Positions 34,681 through 45,023 of a stretch of DNA of 64,000 nt are shown one piece after another. The notes under the pieces are model-generated. The model worked only from the letters and a program-made list of their open reading frames with translations, was not told where the DNA came from and did not search any database. Each line of letters begins with the position of its first letter. The stretch's first letter is position 1. The DNA is taken from positions 65,629,041 through 65,693,040 of the forward strand of contig JAQMRL010000008.1 in assembly GCA_035578175.1 (NCBI GenBank), written 5' to 3'. Both the position numbers and the translations under genes were made by a program. This DNA comes from Catonia carolina (lineage: Eukaryota; Arthropoda; Insecta; Hemiptera; Achilidae).

Positions 34681-37600
34681 ACCCCAATTAACATCTGTAA
34701 ACTCTATCAATATTAAAAATTTTTCTCCTCGGCGACATTCAAACCATTTCAAACTCGTCAATTTAAATTTTTCAAATGACTCGTCTACTTCAATGAAAGA
34801 ATCCAGCTCTCCTGCGCTTGATGCCCAATTCTGTGATTCCTTTAATGTATGCCTTCATTCTCCTGAAGTCTGTAACTCATCTTTGATTTCGCAAATTTTC
34901 TCCCTTCAAATTTCAGACTTACGTCTTCCTGACTATTTGTGTCCTTCAGACACTTCTCAATTATCCGGTGAACAGGTTAATCTAGTTTTCCAGACTATAG
35001 GAAACCAATTTTTACATGTTGTAAATTTTTCTTATGCTATTTATAAACCAATTAATTTATCTGATGAAACTAGTTTTTCAGTACTTCCTGACAATTTTGT
35101 TTCGGACTTCAAAACAGTTCAATTTATTTTTATTCCATTATACCAAATTTCTAATTCTCAATCTACACATTGGTCCCTGCTTATTATTGATGTTAAGGCA
35201 AAACAAATCTTTATTTCTGACTCTTTCAAGGGTAGGAATTTCTCTCTGACAAAACGCTTATGTTCTGCCATTCTAAATCTTTGTAATCTCAAATGTTTTT
35301 CTACATTTTTCATAATGACCAGAAAAGCCACTACCTTGTACGATTCAAGTCTGATAGTCATTGGAAATTTCATTAGATCTTTTGTCTACATTTTCAAATA
35401 CCATACGCTTGTAGGTATCAATTCAGAACAATTTAAATTCTCGTTCATCACTAAATCTCAGATTTCCGATGTTTTAAAGTGCTTTGTTCACAATTTACCC
35501 CTTAGTGTGGTTGCTCGTGATATTTGTGGTTTAAATCACTTGGAATCTCTCATAAAATTTACTTCTGACCATGTAGGTCACACAAAGGTACAAAATACTT
35601 CTACGGCGCAACAACCTAACCTTTCAAATGTCTCTCAGCCTGTTATGAATTTAGATGATCCATCTCGAGTTTCTACTTTGGCACTCACTGTCATTGGATC
35701 CCTCAATAATGAATCTGTTCCAATTATTTTAGACACCGGTTCCAATATTTCTATTTGTAATGCTGACTTAGTTTCTTCATCTGCAATTACTCCATGTTCA
35801 CATATTGTTCTCACTGCTGCTAACGGTTCTAACTTAGATGTCTTAGGATCCGTTAATTTATGTTTTTCTATTTCAAACATTCCATTTTCTCACAAGTTGT
35901 ATGTTGTCAAAGGTCTTAGTTGTCAACTTCTACTGGGAAATGAATTCTTTGTTAAATTCGGTATCGTCCTAGATTTCACGGCGAACCAAGTGTCTTTCTT
36001 TAAAAACGGTAAATGTTTTAAAATAAATTTCAACAAAAAGTGGTTACATAATCTGCAAACTTCACATCAATTATCGACCCTGGCTAGGCCTGACCATAAT
36101 TTTCTTTTGTATAGTACTCTACTCCAGCCCACTTCAGTCCATCGTCTGCTTGCATCTGATTTATCTCATATTGTATCTTCCGCTTCTGATAACCTTCCAA
36201 TTATTCCTACTGGAAAACCCAATGAATATTTCCTATATAATATTTCAGATGATGTTCAGTTCTTTTATGATTGCTTTGTCAACTCCACCCATACTTCAGA
36301 CTTAAAACTTCGTTCATCGTTCTCGACTTCTCAGCTGCTATCCTTAGACAATTACTCTGATCCGACTGTCCATGCCCCTGTATTACAGGTTAATGACTCC
36401 ACTTCCTCCACGAACTCCCACGAACCAATTTTTGTTCATGGCAAACAAATTGACATCAACCCTGAGCTATCTCAAAGCCAATATACTGCCGTAACTTCTT
36501 TAATTTCTGAATTTGAAGATATTTTCTCTAAAGACGAATTTGATTTGCCTGAGGCTAAATTACCACCCGTTCATATTAAACTGATAGATCAGGATGCTGT
36601 TTTCAACAGTCCTTACAAATTTTCTTCGTTCGAATTATCTGAACTTAACAAAATCATAGATAAACTTAAGGCTTCTGATGTAATTATGGATATCAAGTCA
36701 CCCTATGCTAGTCCTGCTTTCCTCGTACATAAACCCGATGGTTCTTCACGCCTCGTGGTTGATTATCGGAAAATCAATAAAAAAATTATTCATGATAAGT
36801 TTCCCCTTCCTAACCCAAACACGATTTTAGAATCCTTCGGGGGTTCTCAATTTTTCTCAACAATGGATATTTCTCAGGCATTTTTTACTCAGCGTATCGC
36901 TAATGAAAGCATTCCGATTACTGCATTTATTACACCCTCCGGACTTTATGGTTTCAAACGTCTACCGATGGGACTCGCTGTTAGCCCTTCCGCATTTAAC
37001 AGAAATATGACGTTTTTGCTATCAGATTTATTATTTAAGAATTTAAATTTTTACATAGACGATTTGTATGTTCATGCTGATTCTTTTAACAAATGTTTGG
37101 ATGTTCTCAAAGAAGTTTTTTCTAGACTACGTTCTGCTTCATTAAAACTTAAACCCGAAAAATGTAAGTTTTTCTATAAATCCGTCAAAATTCTCGGGCA
37201 TAAAATTTCCAATGAAGGTATTTCACCCCTTCCTCAGAATGTAGAAGCTATTACTAAATTTCCGACCCCGACTAAAGTAAAACAGGTCCGTAGCTTTCTA
37301 GGAATGGTTGGTTTCTATAGAAAATTTATTCGCAACTTCACGAACATCGCTTTTCCACTAACACAACTTACCCGTGCAGATCAAAAATTTATATGGACTA
37401 ACGATCATGAGCAAGCTTTTCAAACTCTTAAAAATCTAATTGTCAACCCTCCAATTTTGGAATATTTCAAAGAAGATAGACCGACATTCCTCTTCTGTGA
37501 TGCTTCTCGTATTGGTATTGCCGGTTGCCTCTGTCAGAGAAACGAAAACAATGAAATGAAGCCTGTCGCTTTTGTATCTCGACGTCTTACTTCGAATGAA

Positions 37601-39337
37601 GCTAACTGGACAGTTTCTCAAATTGAATTTCTAGCAATTGTGTATTCTGTAAATCACTTCCGTCACTTCTTATATGGTAGAGAATTTACAATTATTACTG
37701 ATCACTCCGCACTCCAGTACGTCAAAAACCTAAAAGATCCAGGCTCCAGACTAAGTAAACTTCTCCTTCAACTTTCTGAATATTCGTACAAAATCAAACA
37801 TATCCCTGGCAAGTTTCTGAACGTGCCCGACGCTTTATCCCGGGCTCCATTAGATATTCCTGTTGAACATTCAATTGACCTTGTAAATTCCCGACTCTCT
37901 CCAGATACAACTCAATCTACCTCTTCTATGAATGCTTCTATCGATTCTTCATTCGACAATTTCCCGACTGATCCTACACTTCTTTTGCCTTCAGAGCAAC
38001 AATTCCCTACTTCTTCCAGTGTTTTCCAACTAACTTCTAGCACAGATCAAGACCCTATTACTCCTAAACTTGACATAAACCTCCTCCAAAAACAAGATGA
38101 ACTCATTAGTAAAATCTATTTTGCTCTTGTGTCTTCACCGGAAGCTTCTCCTCAATTTACCCGTATGTCACGTAGATACACACTTCATAATGACCTCGTT
38201 TACTTCAAACTTTTTCATGATCGATCTACTACTTTGCGTCTCGTCTTACCTTCTGTACTAATTCCAGATGTCATCAAAACATACCACGATTCACACATGT
38301 CAGGTGCCCATCTTGGGATTCAGAAAACCTTATCTAAAATTTCTACTAAATATTTCTGGCCGACTATGTCAAAAGATGTTACTTCGTATGTTAAATCTTG
38401 CCATAAGTGTCAAATTATTAAGGTTCCTAGAACTAAGAAATTTGGTCTCCTTCACCCTATAAAGATTACTTCCACTCCGTTTACAAAAATAGTCCTTGAT
38501 TTCCTGGGTCCACTTCCAAAAACATCTGGTAATTTCCAATATATTCTTATTGCCCTTGATTCCACAACTCGTTTTGCTATGGCGACCCCTACAGTTCTTA
38601 ATAACGCAAATGCTGTTGCTAACTTCTTATACAAGCTGTTTTTACAATATGGTTGTGCAAAAACAATTCAAACCGATCAAGGAACTCACTTCATAAATTC
38701 CACGATTAAGCATCTTTGCCTTCAAATGGGAATTGATCACCACACGAGTTCACCCTACAGACCACAAACAACTGGAGTCACCGAACGTTTCAATTCGACA
38801 ATTCTTCAGATGTTAAAATTTTACGTAAATGACAATCAATCTAATTGGCACAAATTTATTCAACCTGTTGTATTTTCTTATAATATTTCTGTTCAAAAAT
38901 CATTAGGATTCTCTCCTTTTTACCTTCTACATGGTTATAACCCCTTGTCACCCTTTGATCTACCTCTCATTGACACGGAAAATGATGTTGACCTTCTTGA
39001 CCAACTAAAAATTCTCCAGGAAGTTCGTAATAATTTACCCGAAATTTTATCAAAAGCTCAAGCATATCAAAAACAATACCATGATAAATCTCATCAACAT
39101 GTCACTTTCAATGTAGATGATAAAGTTCTAGTTTTCTTCCCTCAAACTGCACCAGGTAAATCACCTAAGTTATCTTCTAATTTTCGAGGCCCTTACACTA
39201 TTTCAAAGGTTATTAGTTCCTTAAACTATGAGGTTATCATTGAACGCTATGGAAAACTAACTCCACAAATCATACACGTCAGCAGGCTGAAGAAATTCAT
39301 CCAACGAAATGACCAACCTGGAGTGTCTCATAACTAA
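34649..39337 (+). CDS. pol: Pol polyprotein (ULP1-like domain, PR, RT, RNase H, integrase)
   Basis: Entered by -1 frameshift from gag; first Met at 34793, giving 1514 codons (numbering below from it). Residues about 60-200 resemble a ULP1/C48 peptidase. The aspartic protease has DTGS at 314-317 and a later LLLGN motif. The RT has YIDD at 754-757 with LPMGLAVSPSAF upstream. RNase H has D903 (CDAS), E945 and D970 (TDHSAL). Integrase has an HHCC zinc region (from about H1165), catalytic D1236, D1295 and E1331 (DD35E), and a C-terminal GPY/F motif (FRGPYTI ... IHVSRLKKF). All usual catalytic residues are present and there is no internal stop, so pol looks intact. RT and RNase H copy the RNA genome and integrase inserts it. 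Confidence 0.95.
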   Translation, partial: HVSVRDQCKVSPQLTSVNSINIKNFSPRRHSNHFKLVNLNFSNDSSTSMKESSSPALDAQFCDSFNVCLHSPEVCNSSLISQIFSLQISDLRLPDYLCPSDTSQLSGEQVNLVFQTIGNQFLHVVNFSYAIYKPINLSDETSFSVLPDNFVSDFKTVQFIFIPLYQISNSQSTHWSLLIIDVKAKQIFISDSFKGRNFSLTKRLCSAILNLCNLKCFSTFFIMTRKATTLYDSSLIVIGNFIRSFVYIFKYHTLVGINSEQFKFSFITKSQISDVLKCFVHNLPLSVVARDICGLNHLESLIKFTSDHVGHTKVQNTSTAQQPNLSNVSQPVMNLDDPSRVSTLALTVIGSLNNESVPIILDTGSNISICNADLVSSSAITPCSHIVLTAANGSNLDVLGSVNLCFSISNIPFSHKLYVVKGLSCQLLLGNEFFVKFGIVLDFTANQVSFFKNGKCFKINFNKKWLHNLQTSHQLSTLARPDHNFLLYSTLLQPTSVHRLLASDLSHIVSSASDNLPIIPTGKPNEYFLYNISDDVQFFYDCFVNSTHTSDLKLRSSFSTSQLLSLDNYSDPTVHAPVLQVNDSTSSTNSHEPIFVHGKQIDINPELSQSQYTAVTSLISEFEDIFSKDEFDLPEAKLPPVHIKLIDQDAVFNSPYKFSSFELSELNKIIDKLKASDVIMDIKSPYASPAFLVHKPDGSSRLVVDYRKINKKIIHDKFPLPNPNTILESFGGSQFFSTMDISQAFFTQRIANESIPITAFITPSGLYGFKRLPMGLAVSPSAFNRNMTFLLSDLLFKNLNFYIDDLYVHADSFNKCLDVLKEVFSRLRSASLKLKPEKCKFFYKSVKILGHKISNEGISPLPQNVEAITKFPTPTKVKQVRSFLGMVGFYRKFIRNFTNIAFPLTQLTRADQKFIWTNDHEQAFQTLKNLIVNPPILEYFKEDRPTFLFCDASRIGIAGCLCQRNENNEMKPVAFVSRRLTSNEANWTVSQIEFLAIVYSVNHFRHFLYGREFTIITDHSALQYVKNLKDPGSRLSKLLLQLSEYSYKIKHIPGKFLNVPDALSRAPLDIPVEHSIDLVNSRLSPDTTQSTSSMNASIDSSFDNFPTDPTLLLPSEQQFPTSSSVFQLTSSTDQDPITPKLDINLLQKQDELISKIYFALVSSPEASPQFTRMSRRYTLHNDLVYFKLFHDRSTTLRLVLPSVLIPDVIKTYHDSHMSGAHLGIQKTLSKISTKYFWPTMSKDVTSYVKSCHKCQIIKVPRTKKFGLLHPIKITSTPFTKIVLDFLGPLPKTSGNFQYILIALDSTTRFAMATPTVLNNANAVANFLYKLFLQYGCAKTIQTDQGTHFINSTIKHLCLQMGIDHHTSSPYRPQTTGVTERFNSTILQMLKFYVNDNQSNWHKFIQPVVFSYNISVQKSLGFSPFYLLHGYNPLSPFDLPLIDTENDVDLLDQLKILQEVRNNLPEILSKAQAYQKQYHDKSHQHVTFNVDDKVLVFFPQTAPGKSPKLSSNFRGPYTISKVISSLNYEVIIERYGKLTPQIIHVSRLKKFIQRNDQPGVSHN
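34970..35410 (+). other. ULP1/SENP-like (C48) cysteine-peptidase-like domain in Pol, catalytic Cys replaced
   Basis: Within Pol, LSGEQVNLVF matches the start of ULP1 domains. HWSLLIIDVKAKQIFISDSF supplies H126-W127 and D143, 17 residues apart as in ULP1/SENP enzymes. The YDCG motif expected after about 40-50 residues is represented by YDSSL (S185), and the Gln of the oxyanion hole is not evident. Known role of active relatives: cleaving ubiquitin-like modifiers or, in adenoviral and Polinton relatives, viral proteins. Here the Cys to Ser change suggests no activity or a binding role (inference). Confidence 0.7.
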
Positions 39338-42300
39338 CTGGATACATTGTTTGTATCATGTATCAACACCTTTGACTACACTAATCATTTTAATAATTTC
39401 ATATCATATCACATTTACTTTTCAGGTTAATACTTCATCGACTTATTGTGGTTAAACATTTTTTATTAACCTTGTACATATTTTAGTTAGAACCTTATTC
39501 AAATAGTTGTGAAATATATAGGCTGTTATGAACCGTAGTAATTAATTAAATAATAAATCTAGTTTTCAATTTTAATTATCTGCATTAAATTTTTGAGATT
39601 CTTCCAAAATATTATTATTACATACAAATTATTTTTCTTCTATCATTAACTACATATTTTATTTTATTTGGTGTCATTAATAATTACTCTGAAATTTTTT
39701 TAAACAAACCAGTTCTTAACAGAAAATGTTTCACAGTTGTTTACTAAGGTAATTTTGTGGCTTCATTAGATTTTAGTTACATAATATTTTGGGTTATCTT
39801 AAATATCTTGTACGTCAAATAATGGTACAATTACTTAGGATTTATTATTTTATTACATATTTAGCACATCATTAGGGTTAAGATATTTTTGCGTTGGACA
39901 ATTTTGGCTACTCAGTTTTAATTCGTTTGTAGTTAATTTAATTTATTAATATCTTTTTCAATGCATCATTTTACTTCAATTATTTATTCGATTTATTAGT
40001 CATCTTTATGTTTATTCACTACTTTCCCTATTATGATATTTATTTACAAATGACTTATTATGATTTTCTATTAGTTAAATTACAATTATTGCTGAAAACA
40101 TTTGCAGTTTTACCCATAACTATATTTATCTAACGTAGTATTTATTTATTTAATTTTTTTCACATAATTTACAAGCTCAGTTCTACTTCTTAAAACAATA
40201 TTCAGATTTTTGTTGGATTTATGGATGTTTCCCTGGGTGCTTTAAGTAGTTTTATGTTGATTTTTATTCAAAAGTCTGTCCACATGCTTTTTCCAGTTTA
40301 ATTTCTAGGTTTTGCTGTCTTCAGAATTTTTTCTAGTGGTTTCAGTTGATTATTTTTACTTACATTTTCACTTGATCTTCAATGCTAATTTTTTTATGGT
40401 TGTTTTCTTCTGTATTGCTTAACTTTCTGGGTAGCAGCTCCTTAGGACCCTTAATTGTTTGGTTAGTGTCGCAATGGATTAGCCACCCATATGGACCTCT
40501 TCCCTTGCCATTTTTCTTTTCTGATGACAGCTGATTATCCCACCTTGATTGGACTTAGAATCTTTTCCCCTTGCCTACCTTGTCGCTGTGACTCTTCGAA
40601 AAGGGAGGTATTTGAGTCAGGGGATGGGATTTTCTGTTTAATCTAGACTGCGTGTGATGGATGAATGCAAATGAATGTTGGCTGTATCTGATTGTGTGAT
40701 TGCGCGTGTGTTTGTGAGGGTATGAATCAGGGGACGTTCTGCTGACCATTTTTCCAAGCTATCTTTTTTTTTTGTGAATCTCCGACTTGCCCGACCTTGT
40801 GTCCGTTTTCATTTCTTATTTTTGGATTTCTTTACTCTTTTATTCTGTCCCTTGTCCAGAGCTAATTTTCCCAAAGAGTCATGTTTAATTTTAATTATTT
40901 TTTTCAAAAAAAAATTTCAATCTTCAGCCTCGGTAGCTTCAGTTTTATTTTTTTTTTGTTCTCACATTTTTTTTTTCTTTCTTAGATTTAGCACCAGGAA
41001 CACATGTTGTGAATCCAACACTGTTCAATCTTCATAATAATTTATCCTATTTTCTGTTATTTTCTTTCCATTATAACTATTTTAGGGGTTTATTTACATT
41101 TCTTTAAGTCTACACTTAGATTATTAATCTATTCAAGTTTGTCTTTGATGTTTTACTTATACTTTATTAAATTTTGTCGTGAGATAATTAACTTTTCTAT
41201 AATTCCGATTTTATTACTGTTTTATTAATTTATTCTGCATTTTATATTTATGCTACAATGATGATTAGACTATAAGTTACAAGAATATTATGTTTACTAG
41301 GTTAAGGATATGATAATTAATATTTTTCAGAAGAACTCAATTTTAGATTTAAGTATATGCCGTTTACATTATTATGTTTTTATTATCTTACTAAGTACAG
41401 GGTTATCTACTCTATGGCGATGCTATAGACTGCATTCTGTACCTTCTGTTTCTGGGACCCAACCAGAAGCTGTTATATGTGCAATTTTCAGCACATAGTT
41501 TTTAATATTTAATTTTTACTCTGCAGTTTCAATTTTAGGTTAAGGATGATATTTTGACATTTTAGATTTAAGCTTACTCTGATGAATTTTTATGATTTTA
41601 TTTTTTTTTTATCTGCATGATTGTCTAATTCATGGTGGTACCATGGAGTTATCTTGCAGGCCTGTTCTTAAGTGCAATTAAGAACTGTTAACTAGATGCA
41701 TTCCGTTAGCGTCTTAGTTTATTCTATAGTATGATTTTCAGTTTTCATTTATGTTAAGAACTTTACTCATGATTTTAATTTTAGGTTTATGATTTACTCA
41801 CAATATAACTTCACTATGATTCAGTAATTTTTCTCACGATTAACTTAATTTTTTTTCTCGACCCCTAAACTAATATTTTTCTTTTTACTTTATGATGTTT
41901 CAATTACAATTACTTTTACCCTCTTTTATTTAACTTTTACTTTTACCCTCTTAGGTCTATTACCTGAAATTTTTGCTTATATATGTGTACTTAAAAGCTT
42001 ATATTTTGTTAATGACAGATTGCGCATCCTAGAGTAGCCAGAGGTTCCTGTCAACGCAGATCATTTACATTAGATTGTAGCAGCCAATTATTGGGCGAGA
42101 GCCACCTACATATTCAGAACACCCCGGACTTCCAGTAACACCGTTTAGACAGCTTCCTTCATCATATACTGTGACCTACCAAAATCTACGATTCTCGACA
42201 AACAGGTTTTTTATAAATTTCTCGAAATCATATTCATACTACATAAACTTGAAATCATCATTCCGCAAAAGTGATTAATAGTTTTCATGAAAATTTTAAG

Positions 42301-42908
42301 TGCATTAACAATATGTTATGCTAAAAAGTAAACACAACGTAAATTCAATTTATCTCGATTTTCGCTGCTAAACTTTTACTAAAGTCTGTGTTAACAAATG
42401 TGTAGCTGGTGATTTTATTCTATTAGTATAATTTAGATTTTAAGCATTTAATTTTAATTACTTCTTACATTAAAAACACCAAATACAAAATAATTCGTTT
42501 TACAAACAAAATTTAGATTTGATTTCCATATTAGGCCGCGTTCCGAATCTTTTTTTTATATTCAAATTACAAAAACATCTCTTTTACATTTATTTCTCGT
42601 AATCAAGTAATCTACTTAAAAAAATTATATATTTAAAGTTTTACTGATTAAAAAATTGGTCTTTCTAAAAAAATATCAATGTTCAAATATTTTCAAGGTT
42701 AAAAAAAATATATAGGTATACCTAAATTGATTTAACTAATTTATAAAAAAAGTTCTATAAATATCAATTTATATTTCACATCAATACAAATTTTAAAAAA
42801 TGTTTTACTCAAAATCACTTTGTGCTTAACTAGACTTTTGTCATTGAAATCTGAAATATTGTAAAATAGTACGCTCACATCCAAATTATTATCATAGCTT
42901 CCTTCACC
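39338..42908 (+). other. Retroelement pol-env spacer, apparently non-coding
   Basis: About 3.6 kb of T-rich sequence with only short frames (for example 40774-41037, 87 codons, Phe-rich) that show no domain. A less AT-rich island lies near 40440-40800. Errantiviruses usually have env close to or overlapping pol, so this spacer is exceptional. It may hold splice or export signals, or an inserted non-coding element. Confidence 0.6.
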
Positions 42909-44819
42909 ATGACTCTTCAATTACGTCATTTCATCCTTCTCAATATACTCCTAGGCATTCACCAATTCGTAAAAACAACTCCTATTCACATTTTTCATGG
43001 GATTTACCTCTTTCCCGTCCAGGATACATTCATTTACGAATCCTCAATCCCTTTGATTTACACCGTCCCTTTAACAAACCCAACATCTTACTTTACTCAA
43101 GAACATGTCATCCCTTTCCCATCATGCACCTTCAACCAAAGCAACTCATCTTGTACTCCTGAGACTCCAGAATTTATGATTCCTCGCAACTTTACCCAAT
43201 TTTTATTTACCCTAATCAACCAATCGTCTACTGTGGATCTTCAAGAAGAACAACCGACATGTCAAATGAAACAAGAACATCAGTGTCAACTCCCAAATGC
43301 TCTTCATAAATTATATAATGCGACAACTCACGTTTTGTTTAATCAAGATGAAAATGAACGACTTGAACCATCCCGCTCACGACGTACGCTGGATTTCATC
43401 GGACGTTTCCTTAGCTGGTGCTGTTCTGTTGCGACTACTGATGAATTACATGCAGTCGAATATAATGAGCAGTTCCTAACACAACATCTAAACAACTTAC
43501 AAGAACTTCTTCACATAGACCACCGCCATTTAGCATCTACAACCAACAAATTCAACTCAACGATTCAAAAACTCCAACAATTATTTCATCAATCTGAACA
43601 AAATTTTAAAGATATTGCACTTCACCTACAGGAACAAGAAATGCAAGAAACAAAAAACTGGTTTTCCATTCTTCATTATTTCTACTTTGCTTATCTACAC
43701 ATCTTTGTCTCCGCATATGATACTCACTACAACAAAATTAAACAGGACTGTTTTTCTCATCAAGTTCCAACAGATATTTTAAGTTCACAAGTTCTACTTA
43801 ATGATCTTCAAAAATTGCAAACCAAAATTCAACATCATAACAAAGAGTTAGCTATACCTTTGCGTCAACTTAAAAGATATCAACATTTAAAGTTAACAAC
43901 CTGCAGTTTTTACAAGAAACAAATTCTAATAAAAATACAAATTCCGCTAAAAACATTGGCTTCAAGCTACGAACTGTACAAGTATTCACCTATTCCTCTT
44001 CAGTGGTACAAAGAATCATGCGTTTTATCAAGTGAACCTTTCTACATAATCAATTCAACCTCCAGAGTGCAAATTATTGAACATTCCTCTCCAACTTGCC
44101 AACCAGACAAAGGATTATGCTTACTGCCTCGCCACACGTCAAATCCAATGTTAAAAACATCTTGCCTACGACAAATCATCCAGGGAGCTTCAATTCAAGA
44201 ATTGCAGAAGTTTTGTGTTTTCCATTGTACACCATCAATGTTGATGTCCATCTTTGAGAAATCACCAGTTGAATTTCTAATCACCAATATTCTTCCTAAT
44301 ACGACTATTAATTGTCCTAATTCCTCAATCCTTCTTACTCCTGTTAACATTGGCGTCACTCATGTACAACTGCCTTGTAACTGTACACTACAACATAATC
44401 TCAAAACCCTTATCCACACTGTTTTTCCTTGTGACTATAGATCTCCTACAAGTTTCCAGTTGAAACACTTCATCCCATTATCATGGACCAATATTCCTAC
44501 ACTACCTTTTTTACATTTTGTTGATTACTCGCCACCTTTGACAAACAATTTGTCCTACATCCTCAACCAACATTGGAACACATCCTTCCCAATTATAAAT
44601 CAAATCGATCCTTTACCCGCCAACTTAAACAAACCCATTAAATTACCTAATGACTGGAGTACTATTATAACACAAACATATTTTCATCAAATTATAATGT
44701 ATTCATGGTTAAGCGTGATAACACTTTTAAATGTATATGTACTTTTTAACATAAAATTAATGTCACAAATCAATAATCAGGCTAAGTCACCCAGTATAAC
44801 GATATCAACTTTGCGATAA
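42909..44819 (+). CDS. env: Env fusion glycoprotein, errantivirus / baculovirus-F-like
   Basis: A 636-codon intact frame. Residues about 6-20 are hydrophobic and fit a signal peptide. RSRR at 156-159 is a furin-type cleavage site, followed at once by a hydrophobic, fusion-peptide-like TLDFIGRFLSW. A long helical, Gln/Leu-rich region comes next, then a Cys-rich ectodomain with many NxS/T sites, a transmembrane segment at about 597-616 and a short cytoplasmic tail. This layout is that of insect errantiviral Env and baculovirus F proteins, which mediate membrane fusion. Similarity in sequence to a given family member could not be tested. It is likely translated from a spliced RNA; an AG near 42898 could be the acceptor (inference). 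Confidence 0.85.
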   Translation: MTLQLRHFILLNILLGIHQFVKTTPIHIFHGIYLFPVQDTFIYESSIPLIYTVPLTNPTSYFTQEHVIPFPSCTFNQSNSSCTPETPEFMIPRNFTQFLFTLINQSSTVDLQEEQPTCQMKQEHQCQLPNALHKLYNATTHVLFNQDENERLEPSRSRRTLDFIGRFLSWCCSVATTDELHAVEYNEQFLTQHLNNLQELLHIDHRHLASTTNKFNSTIQKLQQLFHQSEQNFKDIALHLQEQEMQETKNWFSILHYFYFAYLHIFVSAYDTHYNKIKQDCFSHQVPTDILSSQVLLNDLQKLQTKIQHHNKELAIPLRQLKRYQHLKLTTCSFYKKQILIKIQIPLKTLASSYELYKYSPIPLQWYKESCVLSSEPFYIINSTSRVQIIEHSSPTCQPDKGLCLLPRHTSNPMLKTSCLRQIIQGASIQELQKFCVFHCTPSMLMSIFEKSPVEFLITNILPNTTINCPNSSILLTPVNIGVTHVQLPCNCTLQHNLKTLIHTVFPCDYRSPTSFQLKHFIPLSWTNIPTLPFLHFVDYSPPLTNNLSYILNQHWNTSFPIINQIDPLPANLNKPIKLPNDWSTIITQTYFHQIIMYSWLSVITLLNVYVLFNIKLMSQINNQAKSPSITISTLR

Positions 44820-45012
44820 AATCTTAATTGTCCTTATTTCAAATAATATAACTAATTGCAAATGCCTGCCTTTAAATAAATTATAACTATCTTGTTAAAG
44901 TCATACTTAGTAAAATGTAAAGTTTACTTGATTATTTATCTCAACATACGAAAGGAGATGTTCTTGTTTTAGGTATACACACTTGTATTGCCCAGAGATG
45001 GAAATTTTCTTT

Positions 45013-45023
45013 AGGGGGGGAGG
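45013..45023 (+). promoter_or_regulatory. Polypurine tract
   Basis: AGGGGGGGAGG lies immediately 5' of the right LTR (45024), the standard primer site for plus-strand DNA synthesis. Confidence 0.92.
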
